A stretch of 64,000 nt of DNA from Phaeosaccion multiseriatum. Its lineage: Eukaryota > Ochrophyta, other classes. Below, in pieces: positions 1-11,152 of the stretch (its first letter is position 1; every line of letters begins with the position of its first letter). The stretch lies in the NCBI GenBank assembly GCA_965112735.1, contig OZ218954.1, positions 2,976,001 through 3,040,000 on the forward strand, in the 5' to 3' direction. A program made the position numbers and the translations under genes. Below the pieces are notes generated by a model. That model searched no databases, was not told the DNA's origin, and worked only from the letters and a program-made list of their open reading frames with translations.

Positions 1-54
1 GATCGCTCGGATAGGCAGGATGATTTTTTGCATCCTTGAGAGAGAAGAGGGATG

Positions 55-88
<34 letters not shown>

Positions 89-401
89 GCAGCAGATTGC
101 ATGCAGTCTCTCGGGTTCGGCTCCTGTACAATACACAAAGGAATGTAGAAAGAAATAAACGAACGAAACGAAAGTTAAGGGATGCCGAACGCACCAACCA
201 TTTGCCATTTGTTGCTGCGGGTTGGGGCCTCGGCTCTTGTCACTCGGGAAGGAACGTTCGGGCCAATAGACACTGACGCGAAGCACTGGCGAAGCCGGGG
301 GGATGTTGATGGATCGATTTTCCTCTGCAATGAGCTTGGTCATGACGCCCAGCACATCGACCCGCCAGCCAGGCGCTACCAGCCAGTAGGGGGTGGGTGG
401 G
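1..401. other. Flank upstream of the tandem duplication, no gene seen
   Basis: The stretch before the duplicated block holds a GA-dinucleotide run at about 53-90 and otherwise unique sequence. Open frames here are short and show no recognisable protein family. It is not repeated at the start of units 2 or 3, so it marks the left edge of the duplication. Confidence 0.6.
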
Positions 402-825
402 TGGGATTCACACAGGTGTAGTAAACAGATCCACACAGGGGTAGCAACAGGTTCAATGCAGTGCTCGAGTTGTTAGGCGAAGGATTTTGTTCGAGTAAGA
501 TGCACCTCGGCAGTTCCGCTCGCTCGGGTGGGCGGAGGCATGCCACAAAATCGAGATACGATATGCCCATGAGGTTCTTGGGTCGGGCGCCGCAGGCGGG
601 CACAGCAATTGGTCGTAGATTGGAGGGGGACAGCGCCCCAGATAAACCACATAGTAACACACAGCGGAAGTGGTCGTAGATTGGAGGGGGCACAACTCCC
701 CTGATCTCCGGCACAAGCGCATAGGCGAAGGTGATGCCAGCAGTGGGGCGCTGTGCTCGGGTGGAGGCGAAGGCAAGCCACATGCTCATCGAGGCAGCTG
801 CTGTGCAGTCCGGTGGAAGCAATAC

Positions 826-904
826 CCACTCACTCACTCACTCACTCACTCACTCACTCACTCACTCACTCACTCACTCACTCACTCACCCACTCACTCA
901 CTCC
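826..904. repeat. (TCAC)n microsatellite, unit 1
   Basis: About 19 TCAC tetramers. The same site in unit 2 (5825-5889) is interrupted and in unit 3 (10690-10730) is shorter, so the locus changed after duplication. Confidence 0.9.
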
Positions 905-2872
905 CGTCATCGAGCAGAGTCTTGTGAGCCACCGCTGCTCCCTCCATTGGTTCCTACCGTCTTCACAAAGGCTTGCCTTCGGCGAGAGCAACACTCCGCT
1001 ACAACGTAACCATCAGCGCATGTCTATCGTGGGATCGTCCTATCCATCGTCACTTGAAATAGAGGCAAACGAACTCGGTCCCCACCCCCCCCCGAGGCGA
1101 GAGGACTTCTATGGGGCTTACGCAAGCCTTCTGCAGACCCTTATGTAGGCCTTTGGTTAGTCCTCATGTACACCCTATGTAGGCCTCTGGAAGGACTGGA
1201 GGGGCCGACGCTAAGCAAGTGCCGAGCATTGACTTAACAGCAGCTCTTGCGTCCTCAGCTTTCTCGCGTGCAACTAAAGATCTTAAGTAGCATGGATGCT
1301 GGTGCTTGCTTTGCTTTGCATTACTGCTACATACCTAAGAGCCATGGGGGAGGAAAAGGGTCAGGACCTGGAGGGGCCTACTGCTCCCGCAGTTTCAGTC
1401 TCAGTTTCAGTCTCGATGGGATTGCCCCCTCCCCCCCCGTGGTGGACCTGCCCTTGATTGCGCTCATACACGCCCAGTGCGCAGGGCACAGTGGTAAGAG
1501 GCGACTGAGGACTGAGGCGTGGGGACTGATGTCTGACCACTGACAACTGAGCAACTGAGCACGTCGCTCAGGACGCGAGGCCGTCTTCCCTCAATCAACT
1601 CTCCCTTCCCCCCCCAAAGCCCAGGCGTAAAAGCCGCCCGTGAGGAGACGAAGAAGGCAGAGAGGGGGGAGAGGGAAGGACCAGCTGTTGGAGGGAATGC
1701 TTGCTGCAATCATTCACCCAACTTCCTCCGCTATTTGCACTGGGCAACACATGGCGCGTCGCTCGTGCTCGTCTGTACACATGGCCGACGATGATTCGGG
1801 CCGAGACGTACGGACGAGATGGGCGGGAAAGCTTCGCGCGTCAAAAGCGAAGTATCATGGAACATCACATAGAGCAGCGGTGCATGGCGGCGGGAGAGTG
1901 AACAGCGCAAGCGGTGCCAAAGAGGCGGTGCTTCTCTAGGGCCGGAGGGCGCTCTGGAGAGAGGCGGCACGGGTGGTGTGTGGCCCAGGGAGTGCTGCTG
2001 CCTCGACAAGGTGTGAGTGGGGGGGTTGGTGCATGGACCTGCAGACTTCGTAGGGGTTTTGCTCTTCTAAGGAGGGGGGCAGGCTAGGTAGGAGGCGTTC
2101 TAGGCGTACACACACGCTTGTTAGAAATACTTCGTAAGAATGATATAGCCCCTACACGTCGCAGAGAAGTATATATCCGAAAGGAGAACTTGAGGGGCTC
2201 TCTTGGACAGACATGTGTATTGAGAAACGCCCGTGTGTCGTGTCGCGAGTTGTCGAGCGGTGCAATCAACGGGAGCGAGAGCGACGCTGTTGAATGGCCT
2301 TGCACTCGCTCTGTGCGATCCATGGGTCACCGAGTCACGCATGTCTCGCAGCCACCCCCCATTGTGAAAGGCATCAGACAGATGTAAGTGAATTCCCTCA
2401 CATGGGGAAGGACCCACAACCCCGCCGAGAAAGGAAGAAATGGCTGCCTACGCCTGGGCCATTGACTTATTCGGGCTCCGTGTCTCTGACGCCTCTTCAT
2501 TTTTTCCCAGGGGAAAGGACCAGAGCGTGGCAAGCTATTGAGAGAGCCCTCCTTCCTCTTCGCTTGTAGTGAGGCACGCCTGGGGAGGAGGGGCTTGTCT
2601 TGAGTCAGGATTTGGTCGGCTTGTTTCCCCCCCGCTCTCACCTAGCTTAGCGCTGCGTTGGCCTCTTCTTGCACTGAGAGTGAAGTGGAAGGACCGTGAC
2701 AGGCTATGCTGACAACGCGGCGAGGGAGCCCTCCTTCCCCGACACTTTTCGTGCAACACGCCTGAGGGGGACGGGCATCGCCGGCTGGGTTCCCCCGATT
2801 TTCTCTTCCTTCCCACCGCTCTCGCCCTCTCCTGCGAGCGGCTGGGGATCGACAGGTCAACCCGTCCTCACC

Positions 2873-2899
2873 ATGCCTCAGCAGGCCAGAGCACCCGAG
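2873..2899 (+). other. Candidate 5' exon of ankyrin gene A
   Basis: ATG at 2873 opens nine codons (MPQQARAPE) ending in GAG followed by GTAAGG, a strong 5' splice site. A pyrimidine-rich tract and an AAG at 3162-3164 directly precede the ATG at 3165, and joining 2899 to 3165 keeps the frame. The same arrangement exists in unit 2 (7906-7932 to 8198). This is an alternative to starting translation at 3165 or 3060; transcript data would decide. Confidence 0.3.
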
Positions 2900-3164
2900 G
2901 TAAGGCACAGCAGGGGCTCGTTCGGTGACCCGTCATAGGAGCAAGGTAGATCATGTGAGGGTAGCGAGCGGAAATGAGTCTCCCTTTCGAAGGGGAGCGC
3001 GCCCAGCGTAAGCGGATGACAATGTATCAGAGGAGTATTTGCGTTAGGCTCTTGAAGGAATGCTCCTCCAGTCCAGTGTACTGAGCGCGATTCCCCACTT
3101 CCTACCTTGTCCTTGTCGCCCTCACTGCCTTCTCTCCCGAACGCTGCACGCATGGGCAAGCAAG

Positions 3165-5180
3165 ATGCAACGACTCTGTCAGTCCATCGTTGGAATGGAA
3201 AGCCTCTCCACTGTGCAAGCGCTGGTTAGGAAGCTCGTCGCCAAGCACGGCAAAGCGATCTTGGAGGAGCCTGTCGACGAAGAAGGCTATACGGCTATGA
3301 TATGGGCTGCGACATACGATCGACCGGATGTCGTGGACCTTCTGCTGCAGGAGGGGGCCTCCTTCAGCACCGGGGGAGGGTCGTACGGGATCACGCCATT
3401 GATAGAGGCTAGCCGGCGGGGACACAACGAAGTGGTGAGGCGGCTGTTGGATGTCGGGGCCCGTGTAGACCAAGTCACTTTCGGAGGTGTGACGCCTTTG
3501 TTCATGGCTGCCACTGCTGGGCACTTCACAACTGTGCAGCACCTCCTTCTGGCGGGGGCCGGTGTCAACGCTGCTGATAATGAGGGGTGTACTTCGATCT
3601 GGATGGCATCTCAGAATGGGCACACCTCCGTCGTGGGGCGACTCATTGCAGCGGGCGCGGATGTGAACAAAGTAGACGACATCGGAAGGACTCCACTCGT
3701 CATGGCGTCCCAATTCGGGCATGGGGGTGTGGTACAGCGGCTGATCAGGGCCAACGCCAAAATCGAGAGGGCTGATGAGAGCGGCCACACTCCACTGTGG
3801 TTAGCCTGGTTAGCCTCGGAGTACGGGCATGCGTCCATCGTGCAGCAGCTCCTCGATGTGTATGCCAACGTGGAGCCCAGGGGCCACCAAGGCTTTACTC
3901 CTCTCATGATCGCTGCTCTTAGAGGACGCTTGGCCGTGGTGAAGCTACTTTTCGCTGCAGGGGCGGACGTATTCGCGTCCAACCTCCAGGGCTTCACGCC
4001 TCTGCACATGGCCGCTCAACAAGGTCACGACACCGCGGTGGAGTGGCTTCTTTCTGCGGGGGCAAAGGTGGAGACAAGGTCCAACCACGGTGCAACACCC
4101 CTCCACATGGCCGCTCAAGAAGGTCACGAGGCCGTGGTGAAGTTCCTTTTTGCTGCAGGGGCGGACGTACTCGCGTCCAACCTCGAGGGCTTCACGCCTC
4201 TGCACATGGCCGCTCAAGAAGGTCACGACACTGTGGTGGAGTGGCTTCTTTCTGCGGGAGCAAAGGTGGAGACAGCGAACAAACAGGGTGCAACACCCCT
4301 CCACATGGCTGCCCAAGAAGGTCACGAGGCCGTGGTGGAGCGGCTTCTCTCTGCAGGAGCAAAGTTGGAGACTGCGGACAACGATGGTGCAACACCCCTC
4401 CACCTTGCTGCTCATGGAGGTCACGAGGGCGTGGTGGAGCGTCTTCTCTCTGCGGGAGCCAAAGTGGAGATAGGGAGAACTGACGGTACAACACCCCTCC
4501 ACCTTGCTGCTCATGGAGGTCACGAGGCCGTGGTGGAGCGGCTTCTCTCTGCAGGAGCAGAAGTGGAGACAGCAACCAAAACTGGTGCAACACCCCTCCA
4601 CGTTGCTGTTCAAGGAGGTCACGAGGCCGTGGTGGAGCGGCTTCTCTCTGCAGGAGCACGGGCGGAGGCAGCGACCAACATTGGTGCAACGCCCCTCCAC
4701 CGTGCTGCTCAAAAAGGTCAGGAGGCCGTGGTGGAGCGGCTTCTTTCTGCGGGGGCAAAGGTGGAGACAGCGAACAACACTGGTATATCACCCCTCCACC
4801 TTGCTGCTGAGAAAGGACACGAGGCCGTCGTCGCTCGTCTCATCTCTGCAGGATCCCCGATCGATGCCCAGAGGCTGGACGGCGCCACCCCACTGCTTCT
4901 TGCCACCCACTATGGCCACCATGGCATTGCACGGCAGCTCCTATCGGCCGATGCCTCGGTTGACAAGGCCTTGGCTGCGGCACGGATGTATGGACTGGGC
5001 CCTGAGATTGAGCAGCGGCTCAGAGACGCAGCAGCAGCCTTCTTCCGATCGCAGAGTACACTGGACCTTATGCGAAGGAGCGATCCGACCTTCGATAGGG
5101 AGAGGGGGATGTCGCCGCTGGAGAGGCCCTGGAGTGTCGGGAGCGAGACGTGGGAGAGCATGGCGGAGGAAATGAGCTGA
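3165..5180 (+). CDS. Ankyrin-repeat protein A (17 repeats)
   Basis: Unspliced ORF of 671 codons from the ATG at 3165 (MQRLCQSIVGMESLS). The frame stays open upstream to an ATG at 3060, but that 35-residue leader is pyrimidine-rich and looks like UTR or intron end. After an N-terminal helix the protein is 17 consecutive 33-residue ankyrin repeats with the TPLHxAAxxGHxxVVxxLLxAGA signature. The repeats in the second half (about residues 260-580) are almost identical at DNA level with 99-bp periodicity. A conserved charged tail ends in MAEEMS. Ankyrin repeats bind protein partners; no catalytic or membrane domain is visible, so the partner and function are unknown. Repeat 6 carries an extra three residues (LAWLAS) against the paralogue. 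An out-of-frame ATG at 3152 exists only in this copy. Confidence 0.85.
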   Translation: MQRLCQSIVGMESLSTVQALVRKLVAKHGKAILEEPVDEEGYTAMIWAATYDRPDVVDLLLQEGASFSTGGGSYGITPLIEASRRGHNEVVRRLLDVGARVDQVTFGGVTPLFMAATAGHFTTVQHLLLAGAGVNAADNEGCTSIWMASQNGHTSVVGRLIAAGADVNKVDDIGRTPLVMASQFGHGGVVQRLIRANAKIERADESGHTPLWLAWLASEYGHASIVQQLLDVYANVEPRGHQGFTPLMIAALRGRLAVVKLLFAAGADVFASNLQGFTPLHMAAQQGHDTAVEWLLSAGAKVETRSNHGATPLHMAAQEGHEAVVKFLFAAGADVLASNLEGFTPLHMAAQEGHDTVVEWLLSAGAKVETANKQGATPLHMAAQEGHEAVVERLLSAGAKLETADNDGATPLHLAAHGGHEGVVERLLSAGAKVEIGRTDGTTPLHLAAHGGHEAVVERLLSAGAEVETATKTGATPLHVAVQGGHEAVVERLLSAGARAEAATNIGATPLHRAAQKGQEAVVERLLSAGAKVETANNTGISPLHLAAEKGHEAVVARLISAGSPIDAQRLDGATPLLLATHYGHHGIARQLLSADASVDKALAAARMYGLGPEIEQRLRDAAAAFFRSQSTLDLMRRSDPTFDRERGMSPLERPWSVGSETWESMAEEMS

Positions 5181-6467
5181 AGTCAAGAGAAGGGGGCCTG
5201 GGTGAATGCGAGGTGGGGGGGGGACAACGACCGAGACTAAAGAGGACTGCTCTCGCTCGCTTCCACCAGTCAGGCCATGGAGAGTATGGGCATACCACGA
5301 TGCGATGTCAGAGAGGCACCGTCTATGGCACCTTCAGAGAGACTTGGCGGGAATGACTTTGGGATCGAAGCAAAAGGAACGGGGGGGGGGGGGTGGGGAT
5401 TCACACAGGTGTAGTAAACAGATTCACACAGGGGTAGCTAGCAAATAGGTTCAAAACAGTGCTCGAGTTTGTTAGGCGAAGGATTTTGTTCGGGTAAGAT
5501 GCACATCGGCAGTTCCGCTCGCTCGGGTGGGTGGAGGCATTCAAAAATCGAGATACGGTATGCCCATAAGGTTCTTGGGTCGGGCGCCGCAGGCGGGCAC
5601 AGCAATTGGTCGTAGATTGGAGGGGGACAGCGCCCCAGATAAACCACATAGTAACACACAGCGGAAGTGGTCGTAGATTGGAGGGGGCACAATTCCCCTG
5701 ATAGCCGGCACAAGCGCACTCGCGAAAGTGATGCCAGCAGGGGGGTACTGTGCTCGGGTGGAGGCAAAGGCAAGCCACACGCTCATCGAGGCAGCAGCTG
5801 TGCAGTCCAGTCGAACCAATGCCCATTCACACTCACTCTTTCACTCACTCACATACTCACTCACCCTCACTCACTCACTCACTCACTCCCGTCATCGAGC
5901 AGAGTCTTGTGACCCACCGCTGCTCCCTCCATTGGTTCCTACCGTCTTCACAAAGGCCTGCCTTCGGCTAGATCACCACTCCGCTACAACGTAACCATCA
6001 GCGCATGTCTATCGTGGGATCGTCCTATCCATCGTCACTTGAAATAGAGGCAAACGAACTCGGTCCCCACCCCCCCCCCGAGGCGAGAGGATTTCTGTAG
6101 GGCTTAAGTAAGCCTTCTGCAGACCCTTATGTAGGCCTTTGGTTAGTCCTCATGTACACCCTATATAGGCCTCTAGAAGAGCCAGGTCAGGACTGGAGGG
6201 GCCGACGCTAAGCAAGTGCCGAGCATTGACTTAACAGCAGCTCTTGTTGCGTCCTCAGCTTTCTCGCGTGCAACTTAAGATTTTAAGTAGCATGGATGCT
6301 GGTGCTCGCTTTGCTTTGCATTACTGCTACATACCTAAGAGCCATGGGGGAGGAAAAGGGGTCAGGACCTAGAGGGGCCTACCGCTCCCGCAGTTTCAGT
6401 CTCAGTTTCAGTCTCGATGGGATTGCCCCCTCCCCCCCCGTGGTGGACCTGCCCTTGATTGCGCTCA

Positions 6468-6492
6468 CATATATATATATATATATATATAC
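6468..6492. repeat. (AT)n run unique to unit 2
   Basis: An AT dinucleotide run sits between 'GCGCTCA' and 'ACACGCCCAG'. In unit 1 (about 1465) these two flanks are joined directly, so the run arose after duplication or was lost from unit 1. Confidence 0.85.
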
Positions 6493-7905
6493 ACGCCCAG
6501 TGCGCAGGGCACAGTGGTAAGAGGCGACTGAGGACTGAGGCGTGGGGACTGATGTCTGACCACTGACAACTGAGCAACTGAGCACGTCGCTCAGGACGCG
6601 AGGCCGTCTTCCCTCAATCAACTCTCCCTTCCCCCCCCAAAGCCCAGGCGTAAAAGCCGCCCGTGAGGAGACGAAGAAGGCAGAGAGGGGGGAGAGGGAA
6701 GGACCAGCTGTTGGAGGGAATGCTTGCTGCAATCATTCACCCAACTTCCTTCGCCATTTGCACTGGGCAACACATGGCGCGTCGCTCGTGCTCGTCTGTA
6801 CACACGGCCGACGATCATTCGGGCCGAGACGTACGGACGAGATGGGCGGGAAAGCTTCGCGCGTCAAAAGCGAAGTATCATGGAACATCACATAGAGCAG
6901 GGGCGCATGGCGGCGGGAGAGTGAACAGCGCAAGCGGTGTTGAAAGAGGCGGTGCTTCTCTAGGGCCGGAGGGCGCTCTGGAGAGAGGCGCCACGGGTGG
7001 TGTGTGGCCCAGGGAGTGCTGCTGCCTCGACAAGGTGTGAGTGGGGGGGTTGGTGCATGGACCTGCAGACTTCGCAGGGGTTTTGCTCTTCTAAGGAGGG
7101 GGGCAGGCTAGGTAGGAGGCGTTCTAGGCGTACACAAACGCTTGTTAGAAATACTTCGTAAGAATGATATAGCCCCTACACGTCGCAGAGAAGTATATAT
7201 CCGAAAGGAGAACTTGAGGGGCTCTCTTGGACAGACATGTGTATTGAGAAACGCCCGTGTGTCGTGTCGCGAGTTGTCGAGCGGTGCAATCAACGGGAGC
7301 GAGAGCGACGCTGTTGAATGGCCTTGCACTCGCTCTGTGCGATCCATGGGTCACCGAGTCACGCATGTCTCGCAGCCACCCCCCATTGTGAAAGGCATCA
7401 GACAGTTGTAAGTGAATTCCCTCACATGGGGAAGGACCCACAACCCCGCCGAGAAAGGAAGAAATGGCTGCCTACGCCTGGGCCATTGACTTATTCGGGC
7501 TCCGTGTCTCTGACGCCTCTTCATTTTTTCCCAGGGGAAAGGACCCTGATAGGCAGAGCGTGGCAAGCTATTGAGAGAGCCCTCCTTCCTCTTCGCTTGA
7601 AGTGAGGCACGCCTGGGGAGGAGGGGCTTGTCTTGAGTCAGGATTTGGTCGGCTTGTTTCCCCCCCGCTCTCACCTAGCTTAGCGCTGCGTTGGCCTCTT
7701 CTTGCACTGAGAGTGAAGTGGAAGGACCGTGACAGGCTATGCTGACAACGCGGCGAGGGAGCCCTCCTTCCCCGACACTTTTCGTGCAACACGCCTGAGG
7801 GGGACGGGCATCGCCGGCTGGGTTCCCCCGATTTTCTCTTCCTTCCCCCCGCTCTCGCCCTCTCCTGCGAGCGGCTGGGGATCGACAGGTCAACCCGTCC
7901 TCACC

Positions 7906-7932
7906 ATGCCTCAGCAGGCCAGAGCACCCGAG
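7906..7932 (+). other. Candidate 5' exon of ankyrin gene B
   Basis: Unit 2 equivalent of 2873-2899: nine codons MPQQARAPE then a GTAAGG donor, in frame with the ATG at 8198 if spliced after AAG. Confidence 0.3.
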
Positions 7933-8197
7933 GTAAGGCACAGCAGGGGCCCGTTCGGTGACCCGTCATAGGAGCAAGGTAGATCATGTGAGGGTAGCGA
8001 GCGGAAATGAGTCTCCCTTTCGAAGGGGAGCGCGCCCAGCGTAAGCGGATGACAATGTATCAGAGGAGTATTTGCGTTAGGCTGTTGAAGGAATGCTCCT
8101 CCAGTCCAGTGTACTGAGCGCGATTCCCCACTTCCTACCTTGTCCTTGTCGCCCTCACTGCCTTCTCTCCCGAACGCTGCACGCGTGGGCAAGCAAG

Positions 8198-10105
8198 ATG
8201 CAACGACTCTGTCAGTCCATCGTTGGAATGGAAAGTCTCTCCACTGTGCAAGCGCTGGTTAGGAAGCTCGTCGCCAAGCACGGCAAAGCGATCTTGGAGA
8301 AGCCTGTCGACGAAGAAGGCTATACGGCTATGATATGGGCTGCGACATACGATCGACTGGATGTCGTGGACCTTCTGCTGCAGGAGGGGGCCTCCTTCAG
8401 CACCGGGGGAGGGTCGTACGGGGCCACGCCATTGATAGAGGCTAGCCGGCGGGGACATAACGAAGTGGTGAGGCGGCTGTTGGATGTCGGGGCCCGTGTA
8501 AACCAGATCGATCTCAAAGGAGTGACGCCTTTGATTGCGGCTGCCACTAAAGGGCGCTTCACAACTGTGCAGCAGCTCCTTCCGGCGGGGGCCGATGTCA
8601 ATGCTGCTGATAATGAGGGGTGTACTTCGATCTTGATGGCATCTCAGAATGGGCACACCTCCGTCGTGGGGCGACTCATTGCAGCGGGCGCGGATGTGAA
8701 CAAAGTAGACGACATCGGAAGGACTCCACTCGTCATGGCGTCCCAATTCGGGCATGGGGGTGTGGTGCAGCGGCTGATCAGGGCCAACGCCAACATCGAG
8801 AGGGCTGCTGAGAGCGGCCACACTCCACTGTGGTTAGCCTCGGAGGGCGGGCATGCGTCCATCGTGCAGCAGCTCCTCGATGAGCATGCCAACGTGGAGG
8901 CCAGGAACCACAAAGGCTTTACTCCTCTCATGATCGCTGCTCTTAGTGGACGCTTGGCCGTGGTGAAGCTACTTTTGGCTGCAGGGGCGGACGTACTCGC
9001 GTCCAACCTCGAGGGCTTCACACCTCTGCACATGGCCGCTCAAGAAGGTCACGACACCGTGGTGGAGTGGCTTCTTTCTGCGGGGGCAAAGGTGGAGACA
9101 AGGTCCAACCACGGTGCAACACCCCTCCACATGGCCGCTCAAGAAGGTCACGAGGCCGTAGTGGAGCGGCTTCTTTCTGCGGGAGCCAGAGTGGAGATAG
9201 GGAGAACTGAGCGGACAACACCCCTCCAGCTTGCTGCTCAAGAAGGTCACGAGGCCGTGGTGGAGCGGCTTCTCTCTGCAGGAGCAAAGGTGGAGACAGC
9301 GGACAACGATGGTACAGCGCCCCTCCACTTTGCTGCTCATGGAGGTCACGAGGCCGTGGTGGAGCGGCTTCTCGCTGCAGGAGCAAAGGTGGAGACAGCG
9401 GGTAACGATGGTATAACACCCCTCCACCTTGCTGCTCAAGAAGGTCAGGAGGCGGTGGTGGAGCGGCTTCTTTCTGCGGGAGCCAGAGTGGAGACAGCGG
9501 CCAACGATGGTACAGCGCCCCTCCACTTTGCTGCTCATGGAGGTCACGAGGCCGTGGTGGAGCGGCTTCTCGCTGCAGGAGCAAAGGTGGAGACAGCGAA
9601 CAAACAGGGTGCAACACCCCTCCACTTTGCTGCTGGAAAAGGTCACGAGGCCGTGGTGGAGCGGCTTCTCGCTGCAGGAGCAAAGGTGGAGACAGCGGGT
9701 AACGATGATATAACACCCCTCCACCTTGCTGCTAACTATGGACACGAGGCTGTCGTCGCTCGTCTCATCTCTGCAGGATCCCCGATCGATGCCCAGAGGC
9801 TGGACGGCGCCACCCCACTGCTTCTCGCCATCTACTTTGGCCACCATGGCATTGCACGGCAGCTCCTCTCGGCCGATGCCTCGGTTGACAAGGCCTTGGC
9901 TGCGGCACGGAGGAATGGAATGGGCCCTGAGATTGAGCAGCGGCTCAGAGACGCAGCAGCAGCCTTCTTCCGATCGCAGAGTACACTGGACCTTATGCGA
10001 AGGAGCGATCCGACCTTCGATAGGGAGAGGGGGATGTCGCCGCTGGAGAGGCCCTGGAGTGTCGGGAGCGAGACGTGGGAGAGCATGGCGGAGGAAATGA
10101 GCTGA
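8198..10105 (+). CDS. Ankyrin-repeat protein B (16 repeats)
   Basis: Tandem paralogue of the gene at 3165-5180: 635 codons from ATG 8198, with an open extension to 8093. N-terminus, first seven repeats and C-terminal tail match copy A closely. The middle block (about 9000-9770) has a different order of near-identical 99-bp repeats, for example modules ending KVETADNDGT and KVETAGNDGI, and one fewer repeat. This is what unequal exchange between repeats would give. As in copy A, only ankyrin repeats and a short charged tail are seen. The protein is probably a cytosolic scaffold or interaction protein of unknown partner. The gene is convergent with the dynein heavy chain gene. Confidence 0.85.
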   Translation: MQRLCQSIVGMESLSTVQALVRKLVAKHGKAILEKPVDEEGYTAMIWAATYDRLDVVDLLLQEGASFSTGGGSYGATPLIEASRRGHNEVVRRLLDVGARVNQIDLKGVTPLIAAATKGRFTTVQQLLPAGADVNAADNEGCTSILMASQNGHTSVVGRLIAAGADVNKVDDIGRTPLVMASQFGHGGVVQRLIRANANIERAAESGHTPLWLASEGGHASIVQQLLDEHANVEARNHKGFTPLMIAALSGRLAVVKLLLAAGADVLASNLEGFTPLHMAAQEGHDTVVEWLLSAGAKVETRSNHGATPLHMAAQEGHEAVVERLLSAGARVEIGRTERTTPLQLAAQEGHEAVVERLLSAGAKVETADNDGTAPLHFAAHGGHEAVVERLLAAGAKVETAGNDGITPLHLAAQEGQEAVVERLLSAGARVETAANDGTAPLHFAAHGGHEAVVERLLAAGAKVETANKQGATPLHFAAGKGHEAVVERLLAAGAKVETAGNDDITPLHLAANYGHEAVVARLISAGSPIDAQRLDGATPLLLAIYFGHHGIARQLLSADASVDKALAAARRNGMGPEIEQRLRDAAAAFFRSQSTLDLMRRSDPTFDRERGMSPLERPWSVGSETWESMAEEMS

Positions 10106-10318
10106 AGTCAAGAGAAGGGGGCCTGGGTGAATGCGAGGTGGGGGGGGGACAACGACCGAGACTAAAGAGGACTGCTCTCGCTCGCTTCCACCAGTCAGGC
10201 CATGGAGAGTATGGGCATACCACGATGCGATGTCAGAGAGGCACCGTCTATGGCACCTTCAGAGAGACTTGGCGGGAATGACTTTGGGATCGAAGCAAAA
10301 GGAACGGGGTGGGGGGGT

Positions 10319-11009
10319 GGGGATTCACACAGGTGTAGTAAACAGATTCACACAGGGGTAGCTAGCAAATAGGTTCAAAACAGTGCTCGAGTTTGTTAGG
10401 CGAAGGATTTTGTTCGGGTAAGATGCACATCGGCAGTTCCGCTCGCTCGGGTGGGCGGAGGCATTCCAAAATCGAAATACGATATGCCCATAAGGTTCTT
10501 GGGTCGGGCGCCGCAGGCGGGCACAGCAATTGGTCGGAGATTGGAGGGGGCACAATTTCCCTGATAGCCGGCACAAGCGCATACGCGAAGGTGATGCCAG
10601 CAGTGGGGTGCTGTGCTCGAGTGGAGGTGAAGGCAAGCCACACGCTCATTGAGGCAGCAGCTGTGCAGTCCGGTGGAAGCAATACCCACCCACCCACTCA
10701 CTCACTCACTCACTCACTCACTCACTCCCGTCATCGAGCAGAGTCTTGTGAGCCACCGCTGCTCCCTTCATTGGTTCCTACCGTCTTCACAAAGGCTTGC
10801 CTTCGGCGAGAGCAACACTCCGCTACAACGTACCCATCCGTGCATGTCTTTCGTGGGATCGTCCTATCCATCGTCACTTGAAAAAGAGGCAAACGAACTC
10901 GGTCCCCACCCCCCCCCGAGGCGAGAGGATTTCTGTAGGGCTTAAGTAAGCCTTCTGCATACCCTTATGTAGGCCTTTGGTTAGTCCTCATGTACACCCT
11001 ATGTAGGCC
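10319..11009. repeat. Truncated third duplication unit (upstream part only)
   Basis: Matches the first ~0.75 kb of units 1 and 2 and breaks off after 'ATGTAGGCC', where 'GATCGATCGATCG' begins. It has no ankyrin ORF, so it is an orphan upstream fragment. It lacks about 60 bp found in the other units between two copies of 'GTCGTAGATTGGAGGGGG'. Confidence 0.9.
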
Positions 11010-11152
11010 GATCGATCGATCGTAGGATTACGTCAGATTACGTCAGATTACGTAGGATGCACTCAAGTACATTCATTTTAATTAAAATTAGAGAGCACGA
11101 AAGTGGAGAAAGATGGATTGGAGCGAGGCTGACTACGCTACACGCGGTCATG
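11010..11152. other. Junction sequence between duplication and minisatellite
   Basis: Begins with GATC tetramers, then three copies of an 'AGATTACGTC'-like unit, then an AT-rich stretch with the palindrome TTAATTAA (about 11079). Read on the minus strand this lies downstream of the dynein stop codon and could contain its polyadenylation region. No gene is seen. Confidence 0.5.

Larger units (their letters stand above)
402..5394. repeat. Tandem segmental duplication, unit 1 (about 5.0 kb)
   Basis: The unit starts at 'GGATTCACACAGGTGTAG' (404) and the same sequence returns at 5397 and 10321. Unit 1 and unit 2 are nearly identical outside the ankyrin repeats and microsatellites. From 402 to about 3060 the unit holds TCAC-tetranucleotide repeats (826-904), homopurine and homopyrimidine stretches and upstream sequence of the ankyrin gene. 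No second gene is recognisable there: small ORFs conserved between units on both strands are explained by recent DNA duplication. The ankyrin ORF closes the unit. Confidence 0.95.
5395..10318. repeat. Tandem segmental duplication, unit 2 (about 4.9 kb)
   Basis: Second full copy of the unit, co-linear with unit 1. Visible differences are one fewer 99-bp ankyrin repeat, a degenerate TCAC run (5825-5889), an AT dinucleotide insertion (6468-6492) absent from unit 1, and scattered substitutions. The junction with unit 1 follows a poly-G stretch at about 5381-5393. Confidence 0.95.

Noticed and set aside
2084-2417. Small protein genes conserved in both duplication units (2118-2387 +, 2121-2417 -)
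   Set aside because: Conservation is near-complete at DNA level on both strands because the units are recent copies; no coding bias or family resemblance.
8969-10111. 380-codon minus ORF opposite ankyrin gene B
   Set aside because: Shadow of the 99-bp ankyrin repeats in the antisense frame; cysteine- and histidine-rich repeats with no known fold, while the + frame gives perfect ankyrin repeats.
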